From the NCBI GenBank assembly GCA_025041175.1, contig JAKCFJ010000001.1:248001-312000 (forward strand): a DNA stretch of 64,000 nt, read 5' to 3'. Below, piece after piece: positions 25,691-35,101 of the stretch. The DNA is from Halobacteriales archaeon YIM A00010 (lineage in GTDB: Archaea > Halobacteriota > Halobacteria > Halobacteriales > Haloarculaceae). The notes under the pieces are model-generated. The model did not search any database and was not told the origin of the DNA. It worked only from the letters and a program-made list of their open reading frames with translations. A program made the position numbers and the translations under genes. The stretch's first letter is position 1. Every line of letters starts with the position of its first letter.

Positions 25691-27694
25691 ATGACGGATT
25701 CGATACGGATCGGGGTCGACGTGGGCGGGACGTTCACCGACGTGGTGTTGGTGACGCCGGGTGGGTTGTTCACGGCGAAGGTACCGAGCACGGCCGACCA
25801 GAGCGAGGGCGTCGTCGCCGGCATCGAGCGCGCGTGTGCTCGTGGCGGGGTTGCTCCCGAGGAGATCGACGCGTTTTCCCACGCGATGACGGTGACGACC
25901 AACGCGTTGTTAGAGGGAACCGGCGCGAAAACGGCGCTGGTCACGACGGCAGGGTTCCGTGACGTGCTGGAACTCGCCCGTCAGGACCGTCCGGATCTGT
26001 ACGATCTCGACACGGAGCGGCCACAGCCGCTCGTGCCCCGCCGGCGTCGGTTCGAACTCGAGGAGCGGGCGACTCCCGACGAGATCGAGCAGGCGGTGGA
26101 CGAAACGGCGGTGCGCGAACTCGCTGGCGTGCTCGACGACCGGGAGGTTGAGAGCGTCGCGGTGTGTTTGCTCCACGCGTACGCCCATCCCGAGAACGAA
26201 CGGTGCGTGGAGACGATCCTGAGCGACGAGCTGGACGTTCCGGTGTCGGTGTCCCACGACGTGCTCGGGGAGTTTCGGGAGTACGAGCGGACCGCAACGA
26301 CGGTCGTGGACGCGTACGTCACGCCCGTCATCGACAGCTACCTCCGTCGGCTCGAAGCCCGCGCCGCCGAACTCGGCGTGCCAGCGCCGTCGGTGATGCA
26401 GTCAAACGGAGGGGTCGTCACCGCGAGCACGGCCCGGACCACGGCGGTCACGACCGCGCTCTCCGGTCCCGCGGCGGGCGTCGTCGGCGCGACCGCCACG
26501 GTCGACGTGCTCGAGGCGGACACAGCGGGGGCGGTTACGTTCGACATGGGCGGCACGTCCAGCGACGTCGGGCTGGTTCGAGACGGGGGGATCGAGCGAA
26601 CGACGGGAGCATCGATCAACGGGCGGCCGATCGCCACGCCGATGGTCGACGTGACCACTGTCGGCGCGGGTGGCGGATCGATCGCGTGGGTCGACGCCGG
26701 GGGTGCGCTCCGCGTCGGACCGGCGTCGGCGGGCGCGACGCCAGGCCCGGCGTGTTACGGGCGCGGGGGCACCGATCCGACGGTCACGGACGCCAACGTG
26801 GTGCTCGGATACATCGGGAGCGACACGGTGCTCGGGGAGGAACTGACCATCGACGCCGACGCGGCCCAACGGGTGATGGAGGACCTCGCTGCCGAGGCGG
26901 CTCTCGATGGACCGCTCGCAGCGGCCCAGGGCGTCTACCGTGTCGTGAACGCGAACATGACGCGGGCGGTTCGCTCGGTCACCGTCGAACGCGGCTACGA
27001 TCCACGCCAGTTCGTGCTCATCGGCTACGGAGGGGCTGGCCCGATGCACGCCGCGGAGCTTGCCGACCGTCTCGACATCGACACCGTCGTGGTCGCGCTG
27101 CCCTGTGGGGTGTTGTCGGCCTACGGGCTGCTCGCGGCCGACGAGAAACACGACGGCGTCAGAACGCACAAACGGCGTATCGACGATCTCGACGGCGGCG
27201 TCGAGGATGCGTTCGAGGAGCTGGCGGCGGACGTGCGTTCGGACGTTACCGATCCGGACGCGGCGCGCGTCGAGCGATCAGCGGATCTCCGGTACGCGGG
27301 TCAGAGCTTCGAGTTGACGGTTCCTGTGGACGATCCCCTCTCGCCCGAGGCGCTATGCGAGCGGTTCCACACTGCCCACGAAACCACCTACGGCTACCGG
27401 ATGGACGAGGCGGTCGAGCTGGTTTCGCTCCGAGTGACGGCAACCATCGAACGGGAGCCGGTTTCGATCGCCACCGACGAGGGCGGGGAGGAGCCACGAA
27501 CAGGCACCCGTCGGGCGTTCTTCGAGGACGGGTTCCACGAGACCCCCGTGTACGACCGCCGGCGGCTGTCCCCGAACAGCACCGTGAGCGGCCCGGCGAT
27601 TCTCGAACAGCCGGCGTGTACGACCGTGATTCCGCCCACCTGGACCGGAACAGTCCACGAAAACGGAACCATCGTCCTTTCGAGAAATCCATGA
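25691..27694 (+). CDS. hyuA: Hydantoinase/oxoprolinase subunit A
   Basis: A 667-aa ATP-dependent hydantoinase/5-oxoprolinase alpha subunit. The N-terminal IGVDVGGTFTDVVLV and VTTNALLEGTGAKTAL are family marks. The catalytic half has VTFDMGGTSSDVGLV, VGAGGGSIAWVD, GPACYGRGG and VLIGYGGAGPMHAAEL. With subunit B it opens cyclic imide/amide rings such as 5-oxoproline or N-methylhydantoin in the cytoplasm. It overlaps hyuB by ATGA. ATG 25691 lies after a TATA-like region around 25590-25605. Confidence 0.92.
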   Translation: MTDSIRIGVDVGGTFTDVVLVTPGGLFTAKVPSTADQSEGVVAGIERACARGGVAPEEIDAFSHAMTVTTNALLEGTGAKTALVTTAGFRDVLELARQDRPDLYDLDTERPQPLVPRRRRFELEERATPDEIEQAVDETAVRELAGVLDDREVESVAVCLLHAYAHPENERCVETILSDELDVPVSVSHDVLGEFREYERTATTVVDAYVTPVIDSYLRRLEARAAELGVPAPSVMQSNGGVVTASTARTTAVTTALSGPAAGVVGATATVDVLEADTAGAVTFDMGGTSSDVGLVRDGGIERTTGASINGRPIATPMVDVTTVGAGGGSIAWVDAGGALRVGPASAGATPGPACYGRGGTDPTVTDANVVLGYIGSDTVLGEELTIDADAAQRVMEDLAAEAALDGPLAAAQGVYRVVNANMTRAVRSVTVERGYDPRQFVLIGYGGAGPMHAAELADRLDIDTVVVALPCGVLSAYGLLAADEKHDGVRTHKRRIDDLDGGVEDAFEELAADVRSDVTDPDAARVERSADLRYAGQSFELTVPVDDPLSPEALCERFHTAHETTYGYRMDEAVELVSLRVTATIEREPVSIATDEGGEEPRTGTRRAFFEDGFHETPVYDRRRLSPNSTVSGPAILEQPACTTVIPPTWTGTVHENGTIVLSRNP

Positions 27695-29304
27695 CGGGCG
27701 ACGATCGGAACACAGACGCGGTGACGCTCGAAATCATGCGCAATCAGCTCGAAAGCATCGCCGAGGAGATGGGGGGTGTGCTCATCAGGGGCGCGTACTC
27801 CTCGAACATCAAAGAGCGCCAGGACTGTTCGACGGCGCTGTTCGACGCTGACGGACGGCTGCTCGCACAGGCCGAGCACATCCCCGTTCACCTCGGCGCG
27901 ATGCCTGCCTCAGTCGCGGCGGCGATCGAACGCGACCCCCAACCGGGCGATGTGGTCGTGGTGAACGACCCGTTCGAGGGGGGTGGCACCCACCTGCCGG
28001 ACGTGACCATGGTGTCTCCGCTCGGCGGAACCGACGGTTCGATCGTCGGGTACGCCGCCTCGCGGGCCCACCACGCCGATGTCGGCGGGGCAACGCCGGG
28101 GAGCATGCCCGCCGGAGCACGGGAGATCTACGAGGAGGGGGTGCGACTCCCGCCGCTGTTTCTCGAACGCGAGGGAACGGTGAACGAGGACGTGTTTGGG
28201 CTGCTGTTGGCGAACGTTCGAAACCCGACCGAACGGCGGGCCGACGTGCGGGCACAGCTGGCGGCCAACGAACGCGCGGGAACGCGCGTGACCGAACTCA
28301 CCGAGGAACACGGCCGGAACGCCCTCCGCACCGGCTTCGACGCGATCATCCGGTACTCACACGACCGCATGCGGGCCGCGATCGAGGAGTTGCCCGACGG
28401 AACGTACACGGCCGTCGATCGGATCGAGGGGGACGGCATCGCTGTGGAACCCGTGCCGATCCGGGCGGCGATCACCGTCGAGAACGGATCTATCGACGTG
28501 GATTTCGAGGGGACGGCCCCACAGGTCGCGGGCAACATGAACGCGCCTCCTGCCGTCGCACGGAGCGCGGTGTATTTCGCGCTCCGGTGTGTGACCGACC
28601 CCGAGATTCCGCCCAACCACGGCTGCTACGACCCGATATCGGTCGATATCCCCGATCGATCGGTGTTGGATCCCACACCGCCCGCGGCCGTCGTCGGCGG
28701 AAACGTCGAAACTAGCCAGCGCGTGACAGACGTCGTGTTCGGTGCGCTCGCCGAGGCTGTGCCCGACCGCGTGCCCGCACAGGGTCAGGGGACGATGAAC
28801 AACCTCACGATCGGGAGCCGCGACGGCTCGTTCACCTACTACGAGACCATCGGCGGCGGGTTCGGCGCTCGCCCCGACAAGGACGGCATCGACGGGGTGC
28901 AGGTCGGCATGACGAACACGCTCAATACGCCCGTCGAAGCGCTAGAGCTGGAGTATCCCCTCCGAGTCGAACGGTACGCGCTCAGACCGGGTAGCGGCGG
29001 GCGGGGGCGACACCGCGGTGGGCTGGGAATCGAACGCTCGGTCACTGTCACGGTGGATGCGACAGTCTCGCTGCTCACTGAACGCCGCCGGACCGCCCCG
29101 AGCGGTATCGCTGGCGGAGAGAACGGTGCGACGGGTGAGAACCAGCTCGACGGAGCGTTGGTACCGGCGAAAACGACGCGCGACGTGCCGGCAGGAACGA
29201 CGGTGACGGTGCTGACACCGGGGGGCGGTGGCTACGGCGATCCGAGCACGCGCGATACCGAGGACATCGACCGCGACATTGCGGACGGGAAACGAGCCGA
29301 GTGA
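27691..29304 (+). CDS. hyuB: Hydantoinase/oxoprolinase subunit B
   Basis: A 537-aa partner of HyuA. The N-terminal half shows EIMRNQLESIAEEMGGVLIRGAYSSNIKERQD-type sequence, AQAEHIPVHLGAMP and VVVNDPFEGGGTHLPDVTMV. The C-terminus shows GGGFGARPDKDGIDGVQVGM and the Gly-rich PGGGGYGDP tail. It starts inside the hyuA stop codon, so the two are translated together. Confidence 0.92.
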   Translation: MTGDDRNTDAVTLEIMRNQLESIAEEMGGVLIRGAYSSNIKERQDCSTALFDADGRLLAQAEHIPVHLGAMPASVAAAIERDPQPGDVVVVNDPFEGGGTHLPDVTMVSPLGGTDGSIVGYAASRAHHADVGGATPGSMPAGAREIYEEGVRLPPLFLEREGTVNEDVFGLLLANVRNPTERRADVRAQLAANERAGTRVTELTEEHGRNALRTGFDAIIRYSHDRMRAAIEELPDGTYTAVDRIEGDGIAVEPVPIRAAITVENGSIDVDFEGTAPQVAGNMNAPPAVARSAVYFALRCVTDPEIPPNHGCYDPISVDIPDRSVLDPTPPAAVVGGNVETSQRVTDVVFGALAEAVPDRVPAQGQGTMNNLTIGSRDGSFTYYETIGGGFGARPDKDGIDGVQVGMTNTLNTPVEALELEYPLRVERYALRPGSGGRGRHRGGLGIERSVTVTVDATVSLLTERRRTAPSGIAGGENGATGENQLDGALVPAKTTRDVPAGTTVTVLTPGGGGYGDPSTRDTEDIDRDIADGKRAE

Positions 29305-29310
29305 CCGCCC

Positions 29311-30576
29311 TCACGTTTCATCGACGCCCAGGACCTTGCCGGCGGCGATGGTCTGGCCCATGTCGCGGATGGCGAAGCTCCCGAGTTCGGGGATCTCCGA
29401 GGACGGCTCGATCGACAGCGGCTTCTGCGGGCGAAGCGTCACAACGGCCGCGTCGCCACTCTCGATGTAGTCGGGGGACTCCTCCTCGACGTCGCCGCTC
29501 GCGGGATCGAGCTTCGTGTCCAGCGATTCGAACGTGCAGGCGACCTGGGCCGTGTGGGCGTGGATGACCGGCGTGTAGCCGGGTGTGATCACGCTGGGGT
29601 GTTGCATCACGACGACCTGGGCCTGGAAGGTTTCGGCGACGGATGGGGGGTCGCCGGCCGGGCCACAGACGTCGCCCCGACGGATGTCGTCTTTTCCGAT
29701 GCCACGGACGTTGAAGCCAACGTTGTCGCCGGGTTCGGCCTTGGGCACCTCCTCGTGGTGCATCTCGACTGACTTTACCTCGCCACCTGCGTCGCTGGGC
29801 TGGAAGGAGACGTTCGTGCCGGGTTCGAGCACGCCGGTTTCGACGCGCCCGACCGGCACCGTCCCGATGCCCGAGATCGTGTACACGTCCTGCACGGGCA
29901 ACCGGAGCGGCGCGTCCGTCGGCGGCTCGACCTCCGGCAGGTCGTTGAGCGCGTCGAGGATCGTCTGTCCGTCGTACCACGGCGTGTTGTCGGACAGCTC
30001 CGCGACGTTGTCGCCCTCGAACGCCGAAATCGGAATGAAACTCGTGTCTCCAGCCGAGAATTGGACCCGTTTGAGGAGCTGTTGTATCTCCTCCACGACC
30101 GTGTGGTACCGGTTCTCCTCGTAGTCGACGAGATCCATTTTGTTGACGGCGATGACGAGTTCGCCGATGCCAAGGGTCCGCGAGAGGAAGACGTGCTCTT
30201 GGGTTTGTGGCTGGACGCCGTCGTCGGCCGCGACGACGAGCACCGCGTTGTCGGCCTGGCTCGCGCCCGTGATCATGTTTTTCACGAAGTCGCGGTGGCC
30301 CGGCGTGTCCACGATGGTGAAGTAGTACTCGTCCGTGTCGAACTCCTGGTGGGCGATGTCGATCGTTAACCCCCGTTCGCGCTCCTCGGCGAGGTTGTCC
30401 ATCACGTAGGCGAACTCGAAGCCGCCTTTGCCCTTCTCTTCTGCTTCTTCTCGATGCTGTTCGATCACGTGCTCGGGAACGCTGCCGGTCTCGAACAACA
30501 GCCGACCGACGAGTGTGCTCTTCCCGTGGTCGACGTGACCGATGATCGCTAGATTCTGGTGCGGTTTGTCTGCCAT
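29311..30576 (-). CDS. tef1a: Translation elongation factor 1 alpha
   Basis: A 421-aa aEF1A that carries aminoacyl-tRNA to the ribosome. G1 is GHVDHGKST, the switch-I region has [13 protein letters not shown]3 is DTPGHRDF, and G4 is NKMD. Beta-barrel domains 2 and 3 follow ([18 protein letters not shown] and [16 protein letters not shown]). The gene stands alone here, without rpsJ or EF-2 beside it. It is convergent with hyuB; only six bases separate the stops. Confidence 0.96.
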   Translation of the reverse strand: MADKPHQNLAIIGHVDHGKSTLVGRLLFETGSVPEHVIEQHREEAEEKGKGGFEFAYVMDNLAEERERGLTIDIAHQEFDTDEYYFTIVDTPGHRDFVKNMITGASQADNAVLVVAADDGVQPQTQEHVFLSRTLGIGELVIAVNKMDLVDYEENRYHTVVEEIQQLLKRVQFSAGDTSFIPISAFEGDNVAELSDNTPWYDGQTILDALNDLPEVEPPTDAPLRLPVQDVYTISGIGTVPVGRVETGVLEPGTNVSFQPSDAGGEVKSVEMHHEEVPKAEPGDNVGFNVRGIGKDDIRRGDVCGPAGDPPSVAETFQAQVVVMQHPSVITPGYTPVIHAHTAQVACTFESLDTKLDPASGDVEEESPDYIESGDAAVVTLRPQKPLSIEPSSEIPELGSFAIRDMGQTIAAGKVLGVDET

Positions 30577-30807
30577 GTGTGTCCCTCCCCCCGGTGAGCG
30601 GTTCGCCGGTGCAGGTGTGGTAATAGGTAGCTATTGACTAAAACAGTTGTGCCAGCCAGACGAACGATCGTCACAGCGGATACCGAACGCAGAAACACAC
30701 GGAGGTCGAGGGCGTTCTTCGGTGGGCGGATCGATGGATCAACTGGCGGAGGGTGTCAATAGATAGACACACAATCGTAACTATCTTCAGCGCGTACCCC
30801 CATCTTC
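30577..30807. promoter_or_regulatory. Divergent promoter region of the EF-1 alpha gene
   Basis: 231 bp without coding sequence. On the minus strand an AT-rich stretch (TTTTAGTCAATAGC around 30635-30650) lies about 65 bp upstream of the EF-1 alpha ATG and is a candidate promoter. On the plus strand AT-rich sequence near 30760-30785 precedes the small membrane-protein gene. Confidence 0.4.
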
Positions 30808-30933
30808 ATGCGCGTATCGACCATCATCATCGCGATCGGCGTCGTTTTATTCGTTCTCCCGTTACCCGGCACGTTCATTGCCGGAGTAGTCGTGGCACTG
30901 GCTGGTGTGCTCGCTCGATTGTTGGGGTGGTGA
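30808..30933 (+). CDS. 41-residue single-span membrane peptide
   Basis: Starts at ATG 30808 (MRVSTIIIAIGVVLFVLPLP) and is almost wholly hydrophobic, with a Pro-Leu-Pro-Gly turn at about residues 18-21 splitting it into two short helices. This shape is common among small haloarchaeal membrane proteins. The function is unknown. There is modest support from codon composition and the AT-rich upstream region. Confidence 0.55.
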   Translation: MRVSTIIIAIGVVLFVLPLPGTFIAGVVVALAGVLARLLGW

Positions 30934-31023
30934 CCACCGTTCGGGAGAGCGTGCCCGAGCGACATTCCCGGCGCTCATCCCGATCAGAATAGTATCGGGG
31001 GCCGGACGCCGCGCGCGCGGTGG

Positions 31024-31458
31024 CTATGGTTCGGCGTTCGAATCGGAGCGAAGAACGTTCGGTACGTCCAATCCGCGGTCGAGATACGGCTCGAACACCG
31101 TTATCAGGGGCGTCGGACGGAGCGTCCCCCGATCCCGGTCGTACTCGATAACGCCATGGTCGTCGAGCTTCGGAAGGTGGGACTGGTACAACGCGATGTA
31201 CACCCGTTGGCGTTCCATGGAGGTCAGTCGCGGAACGGTCGTGTCGTTCTCCCACGCCGCAACGTGCTCGGCGACCTCACGCATAGAAACGTCGTCCCCA
31301 CCACACGCGATGAGCATCCGAAGCACCGCACGCCGTCGACCGTTCTGCAACAGATGGAACGCCGTGTCTTTGGCGATCGTTCGTGGCGGATCGTCTCCCG
31401 AACGCGCGGCCTCGTCTTCGTATCTCGCCCCCGAAACGGTTGACTCATTAACATTCAT
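31024..31458 (-). CDS. DUF7344-type winged-helix protein
   Basis: A 144-aa protein. The segment from about residue 32 (AFHLLQNGRRRAVLRMLIAC), then SMREVAEHVAAWEN and RQRVYIALYQSHLPKLDDHGVIEYD, is the haloarchaeal DUF7344 winged-helix pattern, which is probably DNA-binding. It is a likely local transcription regulator; the target is unknown. It starts in an AT-rich gap at 31459-31569. Confidence 0.8.
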   Translation of the reverse strand: MNVNESTVSGARYEDEAARSGDDPPRTIAKDTAFHLLQNGRRRAVLRMLIACGGDDVSMREVAEHVAAWENDTTVPRLTSMERQRVYIALYQSHLPKLDDHGVIEYDRDRGTLRPTPLITVFEPYLDRGLDVPNVLRSDSNAEP

Positions 31459-31569
31459 TCATGGCCACCAATATATTATTTTGTCTATGAATATAAGTGC
31501 TTTCTCCACAAACAAAACGAATTGATGAGCGCGGTGGGATAGCTGGTGAAGGAGTGGTTTGTGCTTGTG

Positions 31570-32529
31570 TCACCGCAGCCGGTCCGTTTGTTCGTTCGTG
31601 AACTGCTGCAGTTCGGATCGGGTGGGTAGCCCCTCGATGTCACCGGTGACGGTGGTGGCAAGCGCGCCGACGGCGGTGGCTCGGTCGGTCGCCTGGTCGG
31701 GAGACAGCCCATCGAGCCGTCCGGAGAGGTAGCCAGCGGCGAAGCCGTCGCCGGCGCCGATGGGATCGACGACCCGGTCCACGTCGTAGGAGTCAACCCG
31801 TTGTGCGACGGAGTCCGTCGCAACGAACGCGCCGTCAGCGCCGAGCTTGACGACCACTTCCGCCGCACCGAGTTCCCGGAACTCCTCCGCGATGCGCTCC
31901 GGTTCGTCCGTGTCGAGCAACACCTCTCCCTCCTCGACGCCGGGAAGGACGATGTCACACCGTTCGAGGAGCGGGAGCAGGGTCTCGCGCATCGCGGGCG
32001 GATCCCACAGCTTGAACCGAAGGTTCGGGTCGAAGGAGACCGTGAGATCGTGCTGGTTGGCTCGACGGATGGCGTCGCTTACCAACTCCCGACAGGTGTC
32101 GCTCAGCGCCGGGGTAATCCCCGTCAAATGGAGATAGTCAGCGTGAGCGAGCGCTTTTTCCGGTAGGTCGTCTGGGGACATCCGGCTCGCCGCGGAGTTC
32201 TCCCGGTAGTAGAACACGCTGCTTTCCCCGAGCTCGCGGCGTTCTTTGAACATGATCCCCGTGGGCGCTTCCGGATCGAACGCGACGTACTGGGTGTCGA
32301 CGCCCGCTCCCCGGATCGTATCACGGACGTATCGCCCGTGGGGATCCGCTCCGAGCCGGCTCATCCACGCCGCACGGTGCTCTAAGCGCGCGAGTCCGAT
32401 CGCTACGTTGCTTTCTGCCCCCCCGATCCGCTTTCTGAAATCCATGATGTGGCGCAACGGCCCGGATTCATGGGGATTCAACAGCACCATCGTCTCTCCG
32501 AGGGTGAGAACGTCTGTGTTGGTCTCCAT
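31570..32529 (-). CDS. kdgK: 2-keto-3-deoxygluconate kinase (PfkB family)
   Basis: A 319-aa PfkB/ribokinase-fold sugar kinase. RIGGAESNVAIGLARLEH lies near the N-terminus, SFDPNLRFKLW in the middle, and the catalytic anion hole DPIGAGDGFAAGYLSGRL near the C-terminus. In haloarchaea this enzyme phosphorylates KDG in the semi-phosphorylative Entner-Doudoroff pathway. It is divergent from trmB, the sugar regulator, and both promoters carry a TrmB-like site. ATG 32529 is chosen over an upstream codon at 32559. Confidence 0.9.
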   Translation of the reverse strand: METNTDVLTLGETMVLLNPHESGPLRHIMDFRKRIGGAESNVAIGLARLEHRAAWMSRLGADPHGRYVRDTIRGAGVDTQYVAFDPEAPTGIMFKERRELGESSVFYYRENSAASRMSPDDLPEKALAHADYLHLTGITPALSDTCRELVSDAIRRANQHDLTVSFDPNLRFKLWDPPAMRETLLPLLERCDIVLPGVEEGEVLLDTDEPERIAEEFRELGAAEVVVKLGADGAFVATDSVAQRVDSYDVDRVVDPIGAGDGFAAGYLSGRLDGLSPDQATDRATAVGALATTVTGDIEGLPTRSELQQFTNEQTDRLR

Positions 32530-32556
32530 CGTGTGTCTGCCCTTCTCCGAAGCTAC

Positions 32557-32572
32557 CACTCATACAACAGTA
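32557..32572 (-). promoter_or_regulatory. Candidate TrmB operator in the kdgK promoter
   Basis: Read on the minus strand: TACT, seven bases, then GAGTG, against the described haloarchaeal TrmB consensus TACT-N7/8-GAGTA. It lies just downstream of an AAATATTTA TATA-like box (32571-32579), a position that would favour repression. Confidence 0.6.
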
Positions 32573-32709
32573 AATATTTTTGTTTCGGCTCCGCCGATCA
32601 CCGGGCGTCGTACCGAGCGATCGGTCACCAATAGAGTGATATCTCTACCCACGAACGACCTGGTGTGGCTCGGCTCTCACGCCCAACTGTTTCCCGAATT
32701 GTGATAAAT

Positions 32710-32726
32710 TACTTCATCATTCAGTA
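32710..32726 (+). promoter_or_regulatory. Candidate TrmB operator in the trmB promoter
   Basis: TACT-TCATCATT-CAGTA matches the TrmB consensus with one mismatch. It sits immediately upstream of a TATA-like AAATATTTAT (32727-32736), which is 24-33 bp before the trmB ATG. Autoregulation is inferred. Confidence 0.6.
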
Positions 32727-32759
32727 AATATTTATTCGTTGGACGGAAATAGCCGCGTA

Positions 32760-33809
32760 ATGGATTCGGATGATCTTCGTCACCGGATGGAGCGCGTCGG
32801 TGATCGGTTCGATTTCGGGGAGTACGAGATCGAGGCGTATCTGGCGGTGCTCGATCACGGTGAGCTGACGGCGAGCGAGATCGCGGAGCACACGTCGATT
32901 CCCCAGCCGCGGGTGTACGATACGGTGCGGAAGCTGAGCGACCGGGGGATGGTCGAGCTGCGCGAATCCCGTCCGATGCGGGTCGTGGCGCTGAACCCCG
33001 ACGAGGTGTTTCCCACGATCCAGTCGTCGCTCGAGGAGATGGTCGACGGGTTGGCCGACCGCTACACCACGCCATCGCGCGAGACGGAGGCGGTGTCGCT
33101 GGTGAAGTCCCGTCCGAGCATTCTCCGGTATCTCGAAACGGTGATCGAAAGCGCCGAATACGAGCTCGTGCTGTCGCTCACCCCGGAGCTGTTGTCCCGG
33201 TTCGAGGAGCTGTTGTCGGATGTGTGTGAGACCGGTGTGGCTGTGGAGTTGCTCGTGACGCCCGCGGCCTCGGCACCCCAGCCCGAGGAGTACGATTACA
33301 CGCGGGTTTCGACGAGCGCGCGTGCGCGGCGGGGGATCACGACGCCGGTGATGGCCGTCGCGGACGGCACGCGATCGGTGTACGCGACCCAAAGCGCGCT
33401 CACGAGCGACACGGAACACTACGGCGTCATCTTCAATCGGTCGGCGCTGGGCTTTCTCGTCACCGGCTTTTTCAACACGGTGTTGTGGACAACGGCCACC
33501 CCGCTCACCGACGACGGACACGAGCGGCCGTTCCCCCGCCGGTACGCGTCCATCCGTCGCTGTCTGAAGGATCTCCGCGATCTGGACCGGGAGTTCTACG
33601 CGCACGTCGTGGGGCGGGACGTCGAAACGGGCGACAACCGGACCGCGAGCGGGACCATCGCGGACGTTGCTGTGGAACCGACCGGGGAAGTCGCCACGCT
33701 CACGATCGACACCGACGACGGGCCGGTCACCGTCGGTGGACGGGTTGCAGCCCTCGAAGACATCGAAGCCCACGAGATTCACGTCGATACCGCACCGATG
33801 GACCGGTGA
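32760..33809 (+). CDS. trmB: TrmB-family sugar-sensing transcriptional regulator
   Basis: A 349-aa protein with an N-terminal winged helix at residues 15-75 (LTASEIAEHTSIPQPRVYDTV), a middle sugar/PLD-like domain and a C-terminal beta-rich domain (TIDTDDGPVTVGGRVAALED). This matches haloarchaeal TrmB, which controls gluconeogenic and glycolytic genes according to glucose level. It is divergent from kdgK. ATG 32760 is 24 bp after the TATA-like box, which fits a nearly leaderless transcript. Confidence 0.9.
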   Translation: MDSDDLRHRMERVGDRFDFGEYEIEAYLAVLDHGELTASEIAEHTSIPQPRVYDTVRKLSDRGMVELRESRPMRVVALNPDEVFPTIQSSLEEMVDGLADRYTTPSRETEAVSLVKSRPSILRYLETVIESAEYELVLSLTPELLSRFEELLSDVCETGVAVELLVTPAASAPQPEEYDYTRVSTSARARRGITTPVMAVADGTRSVYATQSALTSDTEHYGVIFNRSALGFLVTGFFNTVLWTTATPLTDDGHERPFPRRYASIRRCLKDLRDLDREFYAHVVGRDVETGDNRTASGTIADVAVEPTGEVATLTIDTDDGPVTVGGRVAALEDIEAHEIHVDTAPMDR

Positions 33810-33877
33810 ACCGACCGTTTGCAGGACGTCACCATGATATCCACCACGATTTATTCGCTCCGAGTGAGGAACCAACT

Positions 33878-35101
33878 ATGAACCGATACAACCGCCTGTA
33901 CAGGCTGTACGACGAGTTCGACACCGAAACGCTTCGTGAGTACCAGACGCTCGTGGATCTCTTTCCGGCGCTCGGCTCGCGCGTCGCGCTGGAACTCTGG
34001 CAGGAGATCAGCGACGAGCTCGACCAAAACCGCAGGGCGATCCGACGGACGTTTCCAGCCGGAGAGACGTTCGCCGACATCGCTGCTCACGCCTCCCAGG
34101 ACGAGGCGTTCACCGCGTTGGATCTCAACACCAAGTACGGTCGGGCGGTGAACGTCCTCGTGTTGGACGTGGATGAGACCCTCCGGTCTGCGGGTCGCAC
34201 TGACAACGAGATCCCCCGCGAAACGCTGTATCTGCTCACGCGCCTCCACGAGGAGAGCATTCCGATCGTTATCTGCACCGGCCAAACGTTGGAGAACGTC
34301 AAGGGGTTCATCACCCAGGGGTTGGGCAACGAGCTCGTTCATTCGGGGCGATTGAGCGTCGTGTACGAAGCGGGCAACGGCGTGTTCACGCCCGGCCACG
34401 GGGAGGAGACGAAGACGCTGCTGTACGAGGGATTGGACGAGGAGATCCGAACCGTGTTCGATGATGTGCGATCACGCGTGGTCTCGGACGCGCCCGAGGC
34501 GATCAAGCGCGGCTGTCACCTCCAGGGCAACGAGTTCAACATCACGCTCAAGCCCAACTTCCAGACCGGGAGCGACCGCGCGGTGTCGGTGATCGACGAC
34601 GCGTTGTGTCACCTTCTCGATCTGCTTGCCGCCGCGGTCGACGGTGCCGACAGCGAGATGGCGCGCGCGTATTACGCCGACACGGATCCGGAGATCCGGG
34701 GCGTGCTCGAACGACACGGGGGTGTGGCGGACGTGGATCTGGATGCGCTTCCCGATGGAATCGAATCCGTTTTCGAGCGGGTCGACATCGCCTACTACAA
34801 GGGTGATGCCGCCGAAATGGGGAGCCTGGAGTTGGACAAACCCGCCGGCGTCAAAACGGCGTTCGACGTGCTGGGTCTCGAAGATCCGTTCGCGCTCGTG
34901 ATGGGCGATTCGAAAAGCGATCTCCGCGTCATGGAGTGGGTGGAGGACAACGACTGTGGGATCGCTGCTGCGCCGGGCCACGCCTCCCGCGTCGTCTCCG
35001 AACACGTCCTGAGCACCGACGAACTCGTGTTCGAGCGCAACGATAGCGCCTCCATGCTGCGGGTCGTGTACGCCCTCGATCGGCTCGCGGGGCTGGACTA
35101 G
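33878..35101 (+). CDS. HAD-superfamily hydrolase (haloarchaeal type)
   Basis: A 407-aa protein. The first 95 residues are helical and specific. The HAD core follows with motif I DVDETL at about residue 97, motif II TGQT, and motif III/IV GDSKSDLRVMEW with VMGDSKSD near the C-terminus. A Cof-like cap lies between. It is probably a phosphatase, perhaps of a sugar phosphate given its position after trmB, but the substrate is not known. A TATA-like ATTTATTCG lies about 25 bp upstream. It overlaps the convergent VOC gene by four bases. Confidence 0.75.
   Translation: MNRYNRLYRLYDEFDTETLREYQTLVDLFPALGSRVALELWQEISDELDQNRRAIRRTFPAGETFADIAAHASQDEAFTALDLNTKYGRAVNVLVLDVDETLRSAGRTDNEIPRETLYLLTRLHEESIPIVICTGQTLENVKGFITQGLGNELVHSGRLSVVYEAGNGVFTPGHGEETKTLLYEGLDEEIRTVFDDVRSRVVSDAPEAIKRGCHLQGNEFNITLKPNFQTGSDRAVSVIDDALCHLLDLLAAAVDGADSEMARAYYADTDPEIRGVLERHGGVADVDLDALPDGIESVFERVDIAYYKGDAAEMGSLELDKPAGVKTAFDVLGLEDPFALVMGDSKSDLRVMEWVEDNDCGIAAAPGHASRVVSEHVLSTDELVFERNDSASMLRVVYALDRLAGLD

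Noticed and set aside
26164-27690. Long plus-strand frame leading into hyuB
   Set aside because: It is the shifted frame of hyuA, extremely Arg-rich; hyuB starts at 27691 in the hyuA stop.
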